From positions 737,001-801,000 of the forward strand of contig JAWDGP010001105.1 in NCBI GenBank assembly GCA_033675545.1: a stretch of 64,000 bases of DNA, read 5' to 3'. Origin of the DNA: Elysia crispata (taxonomy: Eukaryota > Mollusca > Gastropoda > Plakobranchidae). This document shows, piece after piece, positions 49,199 to 60,435 of this stretch. The first letter of the stretch is position 1. The number at the start of each line of letters is the position of its first letter. The translations under genes and the position numbers were made by a program. The notes under the pieces are model-generated. The model made no database searches. It was not told the DNA's origin and saw only the letters and a list, made by a program, of their open reading frames with translations.

Positions 49199-51964
49199 TC
49201 ACTCCATCTTCAGAAGCTCGATATCAAAAATAAGGGTAGCATTGTTGGGTATCGTGGAAATATAGTTAAGGAAATTAGCCTGGTTTTTTTCCACAAATTG
49301 CCTTAGTCACAAATTTGAAGACTGGAAAATCAGAATTAATTTTTTTTATAAATATCATTTTCCTTCAACGTCACATATTTACACTGGTTTTCTATCTAAA
49401 AAATCAGTGTGGATAGACCAAAGACTGAGAGAATTTTTACCTCCAAACTAATGCATTATATACTATTGTCAATGGACGGTCATTTTCTACATTTTATTTT
49501 CAACCTTGAGTGTCACAGATTCTTATGATAAATTAGGCAGCAAGTGATAGCTTTGAAGATTTGTAAAACTGCATCACATAAAAAACACGGATTACCATCA
49601 TCAATTCTTGATTCCAATATTTTCAATGTCATTTTATTGTTCTTCTGAGCATTATAACATTTTTTTTACGAATAGTGGAAAGATTTCACAGTTAAAAATT
49701 GGTTAATGGTATGAATGAAAAAAATACAACTTACATCATGCCAAAACTTATTTTTGTGAATAATTTTGCACAATCTTTGTTATGGTTAAAAACGTTCAAA
49801 CAGCTTTATGCTATGCAAGTTTTGCATGCATTGTCTCAAAAAGGATATGCACCTGGGTAACCTCTTGCTCCATAGGCAAAGTCTGGTGAGCACACAAGCT
49901 TTGCTCTTTCTCCTTTGCTCATCTGAAGTGGACATTGTGAGACAAGAAAAAGAATAGGTAATTTGCAAATGTATGACAATAAATGTACTTTTAAAAAACT
50001 AAACCAATGAGTGTTCACATTAAATCATGCAATTAAAAATATGTCTGTATACCAAAACGAAAACAGATCAATAAATATTTATATGAAAAAAATAATTATA
50101 TAATAAAAGAAAACTTACCTTTGAAACCCCTTCATCCCAACCTAGAAAAGAACAGGAAAAAAAAGGATGGGGTGAATACAAACATAACCTCTTTAAAGTA
50201 TAAACTATGGAAAGAGTAATAACTTCCAGAAAGACAAACTCTACTTTTTCAGTATTTGTTCTGTAATCTATTGCCCCTTCATGAGCTTTGATTGTCAAAC
50301 ACTGAGTGAAAAGTAAAACTCCAGTGATTTTCAGTTTGAAGAATATTTTCAACAAACACAATGTAAAAAAGATACAAAATTAATTAAGAGTCCTATTTAA
50401 ATCTCAGTTAGAGCAAGCAAACTCTTGAGTCTCCTTCTGTCTAGACTTGTGATTGACTCATGAAAATTTCACCTAGGCTGAGTCTCCAGAGCCACTGCTT
50501 AATTCTTTTGTTGACAGGTACAATTACATACTTTAATATAGGCAGTTACTAAGGAGTGATGATACACTGAAATAATAAAGGAGATACATGTACAAGGATA
50601 TCAGACCAAAGTAAAATTAAACAAGGTCAACTTATTGGGCTTGTCAGGCAATTGACATTATCAATATCTAAAAAAATTAGGACTTTCACCCTCAAACTTG
50701 TTACACAATCTCAACCAAAGACCATGTACCTGGACACAGATTGACATACATCAAACATCACCAACAATATACCAAAGGCGAGGTACCACATATTTACACA
50801 CAATCACACACCATGCTCTCAAATCATGCTATGTTTACATAATTCTAAACCCCATCATTTTTTTTTTTACTTGGTTTCACATTGACAGGAGACTGTGATT
50901 GTCAGATTGTTTTGGTGTTAATGATATTAGAAAATTTGGCCAATCTATTGAACATCTCACACCATCTCAATCTGCCTTCTACATTGCCAGGACTCTGCAA
51001 TGGAGATGAAGGTAAGAGTGGGATGATAGCAATTAAGTGGGAAAGGGAAAGGCCATGTGGTAGAATCACTATTGTTTAGTTCTTTTGTTTGCTCTAACAA
51101 TCGTAATTATAGGAAATAGCTTCCCCACAGGTCAAAAATTTTAAGTACTCATTTTGTATAATGGTGATTACAATTGGGCCTGAATTGCAATTTGTTTTTC
51201 ACCCCTCATGGGCCCTGGCTTTTACAGCATATTTTGAAAGAGGGAGAAAGTGCCACCATAGGTCCATTTCATTAGCTGATTTTCTAAGCAAAGGTACAAA
51301 GCCTCATGAGTAATAGAGACTGGGAGTGTAGAAGAGAATGGTATTTCAAAGAAGCTTGCCAGTGAAAGTCAAATATTATGAGTACTGCAGCACCCATCTT
51401 GGAACATAAGAACCTACAAACGGGCCCATTGTGAAAAGCAGGTTTTTCTCAAGGCCAAACATACATGTAGGCCCTGAGCAGAAGTGAGTTTAAAAGATAT
51501 GATAATCTTCAAGAGGTACATTTTGCTGATTTGATTACATATTATACACACACATACACAAAATAGCCTGTTTGACATACCTTTTATTACCTCTCCCTTT
51601 CCTATTCTAAACTTGAAAGGATTTCCCCTACTCCTTGAAGAGTCAAGTTCACTCCCATCAGTAAGGCAAGCTGTAAGCATAGAAATTGAAAAAATCATAA
51701 ATACCAAATATGATAGTTTGATATAGCTAGTAAAATTAAACTTTTATTTCCAAAAAGAAAAAAAAGCCTTTGCCAGCACAAAGATAATGGTCAAACCCAA
51801 TAGAACTCACACAGGCACCAAGTTTATCAACACACATGATTTAGCAAAAAATGTTTTCCCTTTTGTTTTCATTTTCTGACTGGTAATTGTCAAATTAAAG
51901 TTCACTTTAGAGTGTAGTGTAAGCGTGTAAACATCATATTTGATATTCATACATATATATATGA

Positions 51965-52051
<87 letters not shown>

Positions 52052-55000
52052 GGGGGGGGGAGGGGAGGGGGGAATTTGTTGCAAATGAAAAAAATTGACT
52101 TTTTGGGACTGTTTGATATTATATTAGTTAGCATTGTATCAGCAGAAACTGTAGAACATTAGTATCCTCTTCGGGGATCTTAAACAATTAGGAATTACAA
52201 CAGCAAGTGGCATGTTCTGAAACAGAAAATACATGTACTGATGAAGTTGCTTTTATTTTCTTCCTTCTCCTAGATAGTCTCAAATACACTTGTAGAATGA
52301 AGTCCACATAACTGGAACATTGTTAATTTTTTCTTCAAACTCAAAGGAGCGATTCAATTTATTTCTGCTGACTTTGACAAGTGGAGAAAGATAAAGTCAT
52401 TTAAACCCTTTACCATGATCTTAATGCTTCGAATGTTCAAACCCTCCTGAGTTGTGCCTTTGATTCACAGTGATTGGTATTATTGACCATAAGTGGAAAA
52501 GACAAGGATGGAGATCAAGCCTGGGATTGCTGCTGTTGGCGCCATTGCCATGGAAATATTGGTTGAATTTCAATGCACGCTGACTGGCAAGAGCGACATA
52601 TATGGATGTAGTCGTAGAGATGGAAAGGTAAGATTTGAAGTAAGATGCATGCAATCAAAAGCTATGAGAGATTTACAGCAGTTGTATAATTGAGACAGTG
52701 GGGGGAAAGGAAGATGGTAAGGCCTATCTCAACATACACATACACATTTATATCAATGCATTGAGGTGATGTAAATTTCTGTCTGAATAAAGAATTGGAT
52801 TCCATTGCATCTGAGCCCACATCAATCACATCATTGAAGGCAAGGTTGCCACCCCCTCCCCATTTTCTACCCCAAAAAAACAAAAAGGCTTTTTTGATGT
52901 ATCGTTTCTTAATCTCAAATTTCTGTTAAATAAAAGTGAATTTTAACCCCCCCCCCCCCCCCCCCTTTCCAAAAAAAAAAAACAACAAAATAGTGAAAAG
53001 CTCAGAGCCCTGTGTAAATATCTTTACCTGTATAGTGAATCACAACCATTTGACCACGTTTTGGATATGTAGCACCTGAAAAATAGAAATCATGAAGTTT
53101 GTTAGCATCTGCATAGATCTGACATTTTAGAAAAGTTAAGTAATTTAGTAAACATTATTTTGTTTACAGATATTCTGAGATGTATTAAAATACCTATTGA
53201 AGTGACACAGAGTGATGGGCAGCCTAGTTTGTAGTCATTTTTTTTTATTCATGCTTGAAAACATTTCATCCGAACAAAAAACTTAGGTGATAAGAAGGTA
53301 TTTGAAATTTTGTATACATAAATTTTACTTGATGAGGCTTGAAAAAATAGGAGTGGAAATTGAGAAAATTAATCATCATGTTGTTGCTGGGTTTACTTTT
53401 CCTCCTTGAAACTTCAGTATGCATGTGCAATATCTAGGAAAAGCCAGCTAAAGTCGAAAATCTTTAACTTTTCTTTGAATCTGGGTATATTGGGTATTTC
53501 ATCAAGAAAGGCAAAAAAAATATTTTTTTAGAACATATTACAACTTTCAAAATTCACAATGAGCAGCTTTTTTTAATTTTAAAAGTTTTGTATTACACTA
53601 AAAAAAACGTTTAAAAAGCAAATCTGACTAACATTTAATACAAAGTTCAGCATAATTCGATGCCTAATTCAAATTTGTAAAAATGTGAGACTGTTATAAG
53701 CTCATCTCACATAGCAATAAATATATATCTTTAACAGCTTTCCTTCGAATTCCTTCCATAATACTTACTATGTTACAGGCTCGAGATTGCTTTAAGCTCA
53801 GTAGAATAATATTTCATTTGTAAGTGCTGTTACTCTTCTAGTTTTACTCCGTACAATCCTAATTTGCCAATCTCCTCCTTTCCCTGTTCATTACTCCTTA
53901 CACTCAAAACAACCCTCTTTCTTTTTCTTGCTTTATGTCCTTACTAACTTATTCCCTTCTAGTTTTACTCCCTCTTTTGTAGTAAATTCTATATCAGCAG
54001 CATAAGTTCAGAGCAAGGATTGATTGAGGCATCACTTTAAGGTATTTGGTAAGTTAACACTCCCTGATTTTTTTCCCAAAAGTATGTTATAGTTATACAT
54101 ACTTTTGTATGACACCAAAGATAGATCTGTTTAGATGGGATCTTCTCCCCCCGCGCACTCTTCAAAACCAGTTCTGAGCTGAACTTCCTTATTGCCAGTT
54201 CAAGACTACATCTACATAGTTATGTATGTATGCTGTCGCAATCATCAATTAATCTCAGTTTTCTTTTTCTTTGCAAAATCAAAGCATTGACAGATAGAGT
54301 AAAAGGTGGGTGCAGATAAATTTACCAGTCATGTGCACTTTGCTCTTGTTCTGGTAGTATACACATATAGAATTTGACCTCACTCAGCCCTTTTAAGGTT
54401 CAAACAACAAATAGGCTTAGCATACATATGATCAATAGATAGTTGCCACTATATTGAGAAAACTGTCAGTCTAGCTTACAAGCAATAATTTTAAGGCTAT
54501 GATATCGGTAGACAAATTTTTGTGTCTCCCAGTGAACTTCAGGGAGATTGTTTTAAAAAAGAATATCAATACAGAAAGTAATGACCTCTGGTCAAGATGC
54601 AGAATCAGAGGAATCTTTAAGATTGGCTTTAAAATAATTCACATTGTTGGACATATTGTCAAAATTATTGTTCGATCTTCTTGTGTTACAAGGACAGTCT
54701 GTACAGTTGTGATCTATATGATTTCTTAACTCTCAATGATTCCATGATTTTTCCCCCTTTTGAAAATTTCAAGGGAGTTGTATTTTATAAATGACTCCCA
54801 TTTTATAAAGAAATGACTAATCAAGTCATGTAACCTATCATTTTGTTCAGAAATGAATGCAGGTTTAATTTTCGGGTATTTTTTTTTCTAATTTCTGTAT
54901 GTTTATTTAGAAAATTGCATTTTATAATGAGAAAAATTAAAAAATTCAATCCGCAAAAAAAAATTTCATCCACAAACTCAAAGAAGGAAAAAAATTCAAT

Positions 55001-58000
55001 TTTGGATAAAAAATAAAGACTTTATTGATTATAACATTCTTCAACATGTGTGGCATCATACCAAACAGTAAATTTTACAATATATCATATATAGCATGCT
55101 TCAAAGGCACAAGAAATTATGTAAAAAAAAAATAAAAAAAAAAAAAATAGAAAAAAAAATCTTTTAGTCTCATAGCAGATACAAACATGATTTAAGTTAC
55201 TTTGAAAAGTCAAAGAATGTCCTGGGTGTGAGGAAATAGTGTTTACTTATCCAGGAAAATTGTTTTTAGAAGAAAAGAAATTTGAATTGAAAAAAAAATG
55301 ATAAAATAAAAAAAGTGCTTTTCTGATTACAAAGCAGTTGTACACATTCACTTTAGTGATCTTCACTCATACAAGTTCTAGCTGGCTGTAATGTAAACAA
55401 TAAGGTTTTTTACAAAGAGAGCAAAAGAACCTAGTTTTCACCTCTTTTGTAGTAGAACATAATTTATATTTATTTTTCTCAGAAATATAAACTCTCATTA
55501 GATGTGCACTCTCAACCTTTTTCTTTTCTTTTTTTAAAAATTGGTACACTTTCATCATTCTACATCCCTCCTAACTGTCTGGTGAGCTCCATGGTAAAAT
55601 CTAATTGATGATTTTGGTTATGTCATTTTAAATCTGGAATATCTGGATTTCTTCCTCTAAACTAATTAAATAAAATATATCAATTTACTTGAGCAATACC
55701 GATAAAATGTAGGAATAAAGTTTTCCACCATTTATTTGTTTTTCTCAAAGTATTTTACTTATTTATTAGCTGATCTGACTTTTCTACTCCATTTGTAGGC
55801 TTGATATAATCTTTTACAAACCAATGAACTTCTCAAACTCACCAACATCAAATTTTGCCCACCTTTCATACCGACCCTTTCTCTGCTCACACATTTTCTC
55901 AGCATAGGCATTCGTCCTGTCACACATATGTTCTATGAAAGTTCATTGTCATGAAAAAGACAAAAAGAAAAGAAAATGAACAGGCCTGAGGAAATTGTTC
56001 AAATCTTGTCTGGTGTAATGATCAGGCAACTCTCTGAGGCTGAAACGGTGGCACTGGGGTGGATTGTTTTTGTTCTTCTGTAGCAGCCGGTTGTTGGTGC
56101 CATGGTGCATCACTGAACAGAATAGAGATGGTACAAAAAAATTAGATCTAGGCCTAGATATTTTGTATGTACTAAAAAACATTTGTATAGTTTGATTTAC
56201 ATGTGACTCAAGTCCTTTAGGTTTTAGGATGGATCTATTCCAGACCTAGATTTAGATTCCAGATTATCTAGATCTCTAGATCAGTCAAGACTAGAGCTTT
56301 GTGCAGATGAATAGGGGTTAGATCTACAATGTCAAGAAAGATTAGAACATCAAGTGTGCTTAGATATAGTTACAAAATAATTTGAAGTTTAGATTTATTC
56401 ATTACTTTTGCTGTAGAACTTAAATCTAGATGTAAATAAAACTACATACCTAAGTTCAGGGCGACCTGTGACATGATCCTCATCTGATGAGCTCCTCGTC
56501 TGTGTCAGGGTTCAAATCTGACTTTTATTTTAAAGTCATTTAAATCTAACATAGACTTCAGTGTCTCCAATGTTAGTAGTTACCATTATTAAAGTTTCTT
56601 TTGCAAGAAAATTATTTTAGTTGGGAAAAATGAATGAAAAACGTCAGAGGTTCGAAAAAAAAAGCATTCTTAAAAGATCCAAGATGGCGAAAGGAATGTA
56701 AACAAATTCGGGGTGAATTTCTATTCTTAAAAAATAGCGTTTTTAATTCAATTTTATCAAAATTTTAAACAAAATGACATTATATAGGATAATAGGTTCA
56801 TAAATAACATATTATTTGTCCAAAATCACCAAAACCTCAAATATTTTAAGTTTGGTACTATTTTGAGGCCTGCACAAAATGTGGGTGTGGCATCGATCAC
56901 CGATAATCGATTTCCCTATTATGGAATCTTTGAGAGTTAAAGGAGCCTTATCTATTTTTGTATGGTTGAAGGTAGTTTTTCACTGAATAAGTGGTGTTTC
57001 AGTGACTTTGAGTCACAATGGCAAATATTAGAGCTAAAAATGATTCAAAAAGAGAATTGGCTGGGGAAAACATCCATAAACTAAAGTGGTTTTTTAGATC
57101 CATGTGTGTGGGTGTGGTACATGACCTTTGGTTTATTGTTTGTGTGTTAAATGCTCTGTCACTGTCATAACTATGTGTTGAATAGACTGAAAATATGGTC
57201 TGTTATTCTGATTGTTGTACAATTTTATAACTTGTTATCTAAGTTGTTAGAGAAATTGATTAATTATGAAAAGCCCCTGACAGGTTCAGTGGACCTTATT
57301 TGTTTGGTTTTTTTTCTTTTTTTACTATCTTAATTTATTAAAATTCCTCACTCTATTTGCTCTTTAATTTATAACCATTATATTATCTTTCAACCTGTAT
57401 ATAGTGGTATCATTACTATCCAGCTTTTTTTATCAAAAGATTTAAAAGCATTAATTGGATCTTCAGGCTTAAGCCTAGGGGGAAGCCTCAATGAGCCAAC
57501 CAGAAGACTCAAGAAGTTTGCAAGCTCTAAAAGGGATTTTGTTCTCGCTCACTACCTTTCCTCACAAATTAATTATCGTCTTATCTGTTTTACTTTCATA
57601 GTGAAGTGTACTGTGGCCTAAGTGTATACTTATACATACAACAGCAACAGAAGAAGCAATACAAGTGATCTGAGATCTATCTCCAGGGGACAAAAGTGGT
57701 CCTGGAGTGGTCATTTCTTCATGACTGATATGCCAAGACTGATGATTTGAGAAGCAATCAAGCAAGCCCTTGCCTAGAGATATGAAATTTATAACAGTCT
57801 TGCCTACTGACCACTAACACTCCAAAAGCCCTGATGTCATACTCGGCAGATTCAAAGTTAAGCAAACCTAACTATCATCACAGCAAGCCAATCACAACAC
57901 AATACCAAATCCAACCTCTCATTACAAGAATGTTTGTTATCATAAAGTGAAAATATCGTAATTCTTGGGCCGTCAAATTCTCTTTGAAAACTTAATTTTC

Positions 58001-58663
58001 GCAAAACATTTTGCTCTATCATTAAAACTTATCAAAACCATTTACCACATGATGATAAATTATAATAAAAAAGCACAATGTCCTTTGTAAACCTCGCATA
58101 GAGATGATAGCTCAGGTGACAAGATTGTGTTAGTTTTTCTGACAATAAAAGCCCATCTGTTGATTTAGACCCTTCCTCGTACACTAAGAAACAGGCGCAG
58201 TTAAACAATGGTATTCCACTCTACCTATATGCTGTGTTCAGAAGCTAACTGGCTCCATGGCAGTACACCACAGTGTTCTTGACTTCTTCCCTACCTGCAG
58301 GTCATAGAGCAATTTTAAGTGTGTGCCCATCAGTGCATAAGAATACATTTCAGTAATAAATTAATTTAATTTCCAATGCAGGATAATCAAATACAGATTG
58401 AATTGTATGCACATCCGTGTATATTCTTTTGTTAGTTTTAAATGTTATTTAACTTTTTAACGCTATAAAATGGCCTTTGGTGTCTTTCATTCAATAATCC
58501 AGCTTCCACAGCCATCCATTTTAAATCCAATGTACTGAGATTATTAAAAATAGACAATAAATTTATTATTTAAAAAGTCCTCCACAAGTTTTCCACAATT
58601 TACGATACTACCAGTTTTTCACTTACCATCTCCTGGGTTTATGATTTCTTTCTGCACCCCCAT
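49199..58663 (-). CDS. FKBP1A: FKBP12-type peptidyl-prolyl cis-trans isomerase
   Basis: Six coding exons on the minus strand: 58627-58663, 53028-53075, 51581-51670, 50119-50141 (a 23-nt micro-exon), 49849-49922 and 49199-49253. They total 327 bases, or 108 residues, exactly the FKBP12 length. The protein is one FKBP domain: [53 protein letters not shown] and [15 protein letters not shown]. Pocket residues (FKBP12 numbering without Met) Tyr26, Asp37, Arg42, Phe46, Glu54-Val55-Ile56, Trp59 and Phe99 are kept; Phe36 is Leu and His87 is Tyr. FKBP12 isomerises Xaa-Pro bonds, binds FK506/rapamycin and modulates calcium-release channels and TGF-beta receptors. Introns 1-4 are GT-AG; the last appears to be a U12 AT-AC intron. 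The protein is cytosolic with no signal peptide. Confidence 0.93.
49254..49848 (-). other. U12-type AT-AC intron of the FKBP gene
   Basis: Reading the minus strand, exon 5 ends GGTGC and the intron begins ATATCCTTT, the U12 AT-AC donor consensus. Near the other end stands TTCCTTAAC (49265-49273), the U12 branch-site consensus, with its A twelve bases before the AC that closes the intron (TTTCCAC). Joining gives Gly-Ala-Ile-Pro-Asn-Asn-Ala-Thr, which aligns without gap to FKBP12 (GIIPPHAT). No AG acceptor in this stretch gives an open frame. Confidence 0.88.
50142..53027 (-). other. FKBP introns 2 and 3
   Basis: They are separated by the exon at 51581-51670. Donors are GTAAAG and GTATGT, acceptors CAG and TAG. 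A (GA)n repeat with a following poly-G run lies at 51978-52065, and poly-C/poly-A at 52948-52982. No other gene seen. Confidence 0.75.
51978..52049 (+). repeat. (GA)n microsatellite
   Basis: About 35 GA units, preceded by TA repeats and followed by a G run. Confidence 0.97.
55843..55932 (-). CDS. candidate 90-nt cassette exon in FKBP intron 1
   Basis: On the minus strand a long pyrimidine tract and TTTCATAG precede, and GTGAGT follows, a 90-base open segment. FKBP exon 1 ends and exon 2 begins in phase 1, and this segment is phase 1 at both borders, so inclusion keeps the frame. It would place 30 residues (starting [13 protein letters not shown] and ending YERWAKFDV) between Asp12 and Gly13 of the FKBP domain, in the PGDG surface turn. 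The composition (Cys, Trp, Tyr, many charged residues, no low complexity) looks coding. It may instead belong to an unrelated nested gene or be chance. I do not recognise the peptide. Confidence 0.42.
56030..56505 (-). other. possible exon pair of unknown identity within FKBP intron 1
   Basis: A segment ending at a GTATGT donor (exon end about 56456) reads [15 protein letters not shown], and a downstream segment after TTCTGTTCAG (about 56121) continues in the joined frame as [13 protein letters not shown] to a stop near 56033. The join keeps an open, protein-like frame, but I could not find a matching upstream exon or start. It could be an alternative 3' exon or a small nested gene, or an accident. 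Confidence 0.2.
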
Positions 58664-60180
58664 CGACTGGCGACTAAAGTCATTTGCACGGCGGTTCTTT
58701 TTCTTAAGGCACAGCACTTTGCCTTTCCAAGTGAACACTGCAATGGGAAAAACAATGCACAAGACCAAGCACCCAGCTTCCAGACAATCCAGATCTAGAT
58801 CTAGGCCTATGTTGTTGGCTAAATCCACATCTATAACTAGAGCTAGATCTAGATGTAGGGTTAAAGCAAAAGTTACATTTGCAGTGTATTCAGGTGTTTC
58901 ATCTATTTGTGAATAGGAAATAGGTCGGAATTATATCCTCCCTCTGACTGTCTGGATCTTTCACAACTTTTGTTAGTTTAGATGTAGATGCCTCTCTAGA
59001 ATTACATCCAAGTCTAAAAACGTCTTATTTGATGATGGGTCAAGATCTCGGTTCTTGTCTGTACCACAAATTAAAACCCGAGTTATTATTTTTCACCACC
59101 AGGGCCTGTCTAGATAGTAGGTTCTGGATTCATGACGTTGTTTTGCCTCAATATGTTTTCGTTATAAGCTACAATGGGTACCTTACAATGTACCTGGATT
59201 AAATTGCGTTGTAGAACTTGATTTCGATTAGATTCTATTTCTTGATGGACTACCCACATAACATTCTACGCAAGATTCGAATAGATATAAATTCTAATTC
59301 TAGATCTAAACCCTGAAAAAAATATGAAATCTTGTTTAGATCAGACAAAAAGTTTTTATTTGTATTTTAACGTCAGTCCATTTATGACACAGAGGCCTCT
59401 GCAGACCAAAATAGTGTAAAAAATTATTGTGACGAGCTGAAGTTGCAGACAGCCAGGACCATCTGGGAGGATAGATTTAACACGAGAAAGGTCGTAATGT
59501 TTTTCCACCTTGTCCCATATGCATTTCATCTATGTAGATCAATATGTCATTTTTTGTGCTTCAATTATTCCGATTTTATTTTTGGTTATCAGTATTTTCC
59601 ATTTATGTGCATTGGTCAGACCTTCAAAAAATGACATTTCAGTGTTTTTATTTTATTTTATCGATACGTGGTTGACATTCGAAAAGTAGTCTGGCATAAT
59701 TTCAATGCCTGACAAGCTTTTACGGGAGGGAGGAGTTAAAATCAGAGGAGGTTGCAGATTGTTTGGTCCACCGTAATCTTTAGGTTTCCTTCGCGGCCGA
59801 CACGGAATTGGGCATCATTGTAAAAGTCTTCAGAAAGGGAAAATTTTACGCCGCAATACAAATTTCAAATAAATTTTAATTTTCTTCTTAGTATTAAAAA
59901 CTTTTTGTGAGGTTCAAACTGGTAGTTATAGTTATTTGAATTAAATGTAATTGTTATCTTGAGACCACAACAGTTTTTTCTTTGAAGTGAACGGCAATCT
60001 TTATATTGAAATACCGTTGTTTTGTTTGGGTGATGCCGAGCAAACGTAATCACTGCGAAATTTCTGCTAAGTCCGAGACAGGAATGGATCCGATCCCATT
60101 ACCAGCTCACTAATAAAAGCTTCGTAGATGAGCGGCAGCGCATTATTTCCTGTTGTTGCCGCTTTTGTTGTAGCTGCTGT
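58664..60180. other. upstream region of the FKBP gene
   Basis: This includes the FKBP 5' UTR and promoter on the minus strand; no TATA box is evident. It has AGATCT-type repeats at 58788-58860 and near 59300. No coding-like frame. Confidence 0.55.
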
Positions 60181-60435
60181 TGATACTCATTTACTTTCTG
60201 TTCTCTTACGAGTTCTTTGTTTTGGTATTTGCTACGGTTGAAGCTGATGTTGTTGGCGCTATTGGTGCCATTGATACTGATTTACTTTCTGTTATCTTAT
60301 GATTTCTTTGTTTTAATATTTGTTACGGTTGAAGCTGATGTTGTTGGTGCCATTGATACTGATTTACTTTCTGTTATCTTATGATTTCTTTGTTTTGTTA
60401 CGGTTGAAGCTCATGCTGTTGGCGCTATTGGTGCC
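60181..60435 (+). repeat. minisatellite, about three 82-91 bp units
   Basis: Units start TGATACTSATTTACTTTCTGTT at 60181, 60272 and 60354 and each ends with GTTGGYGC..TTGGTGCC-like sequence. The first unit is 91 bases, the second and third about 82; differences are single bases and one or two short indels. Confidence 0.9.

Larger units (their letters stand above)
53076..58626 (-). other. FKBP intron 1
   Basis: A 5.55-kb intron with GTAAGT donor and TTTTTCAG acceptor. It holds a candidate cassette exon (55843-55932), a second possible exon pair (56030-56500), A-rich tracts near 55120-55160 and AGATCT-type repeats near 56145-56300. Confidence 0.8.

Noticed and set aside
49842-49853. GT donor in CCCAG|GTGCAT at the end of FKBP exon 5
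   Set aside because: A GT-AG reading leaves no AG acceptor giving an open frame into exon 6, and drops the Gly-Ala needed for the FKBP alignment; the AT-AC reading solves both.
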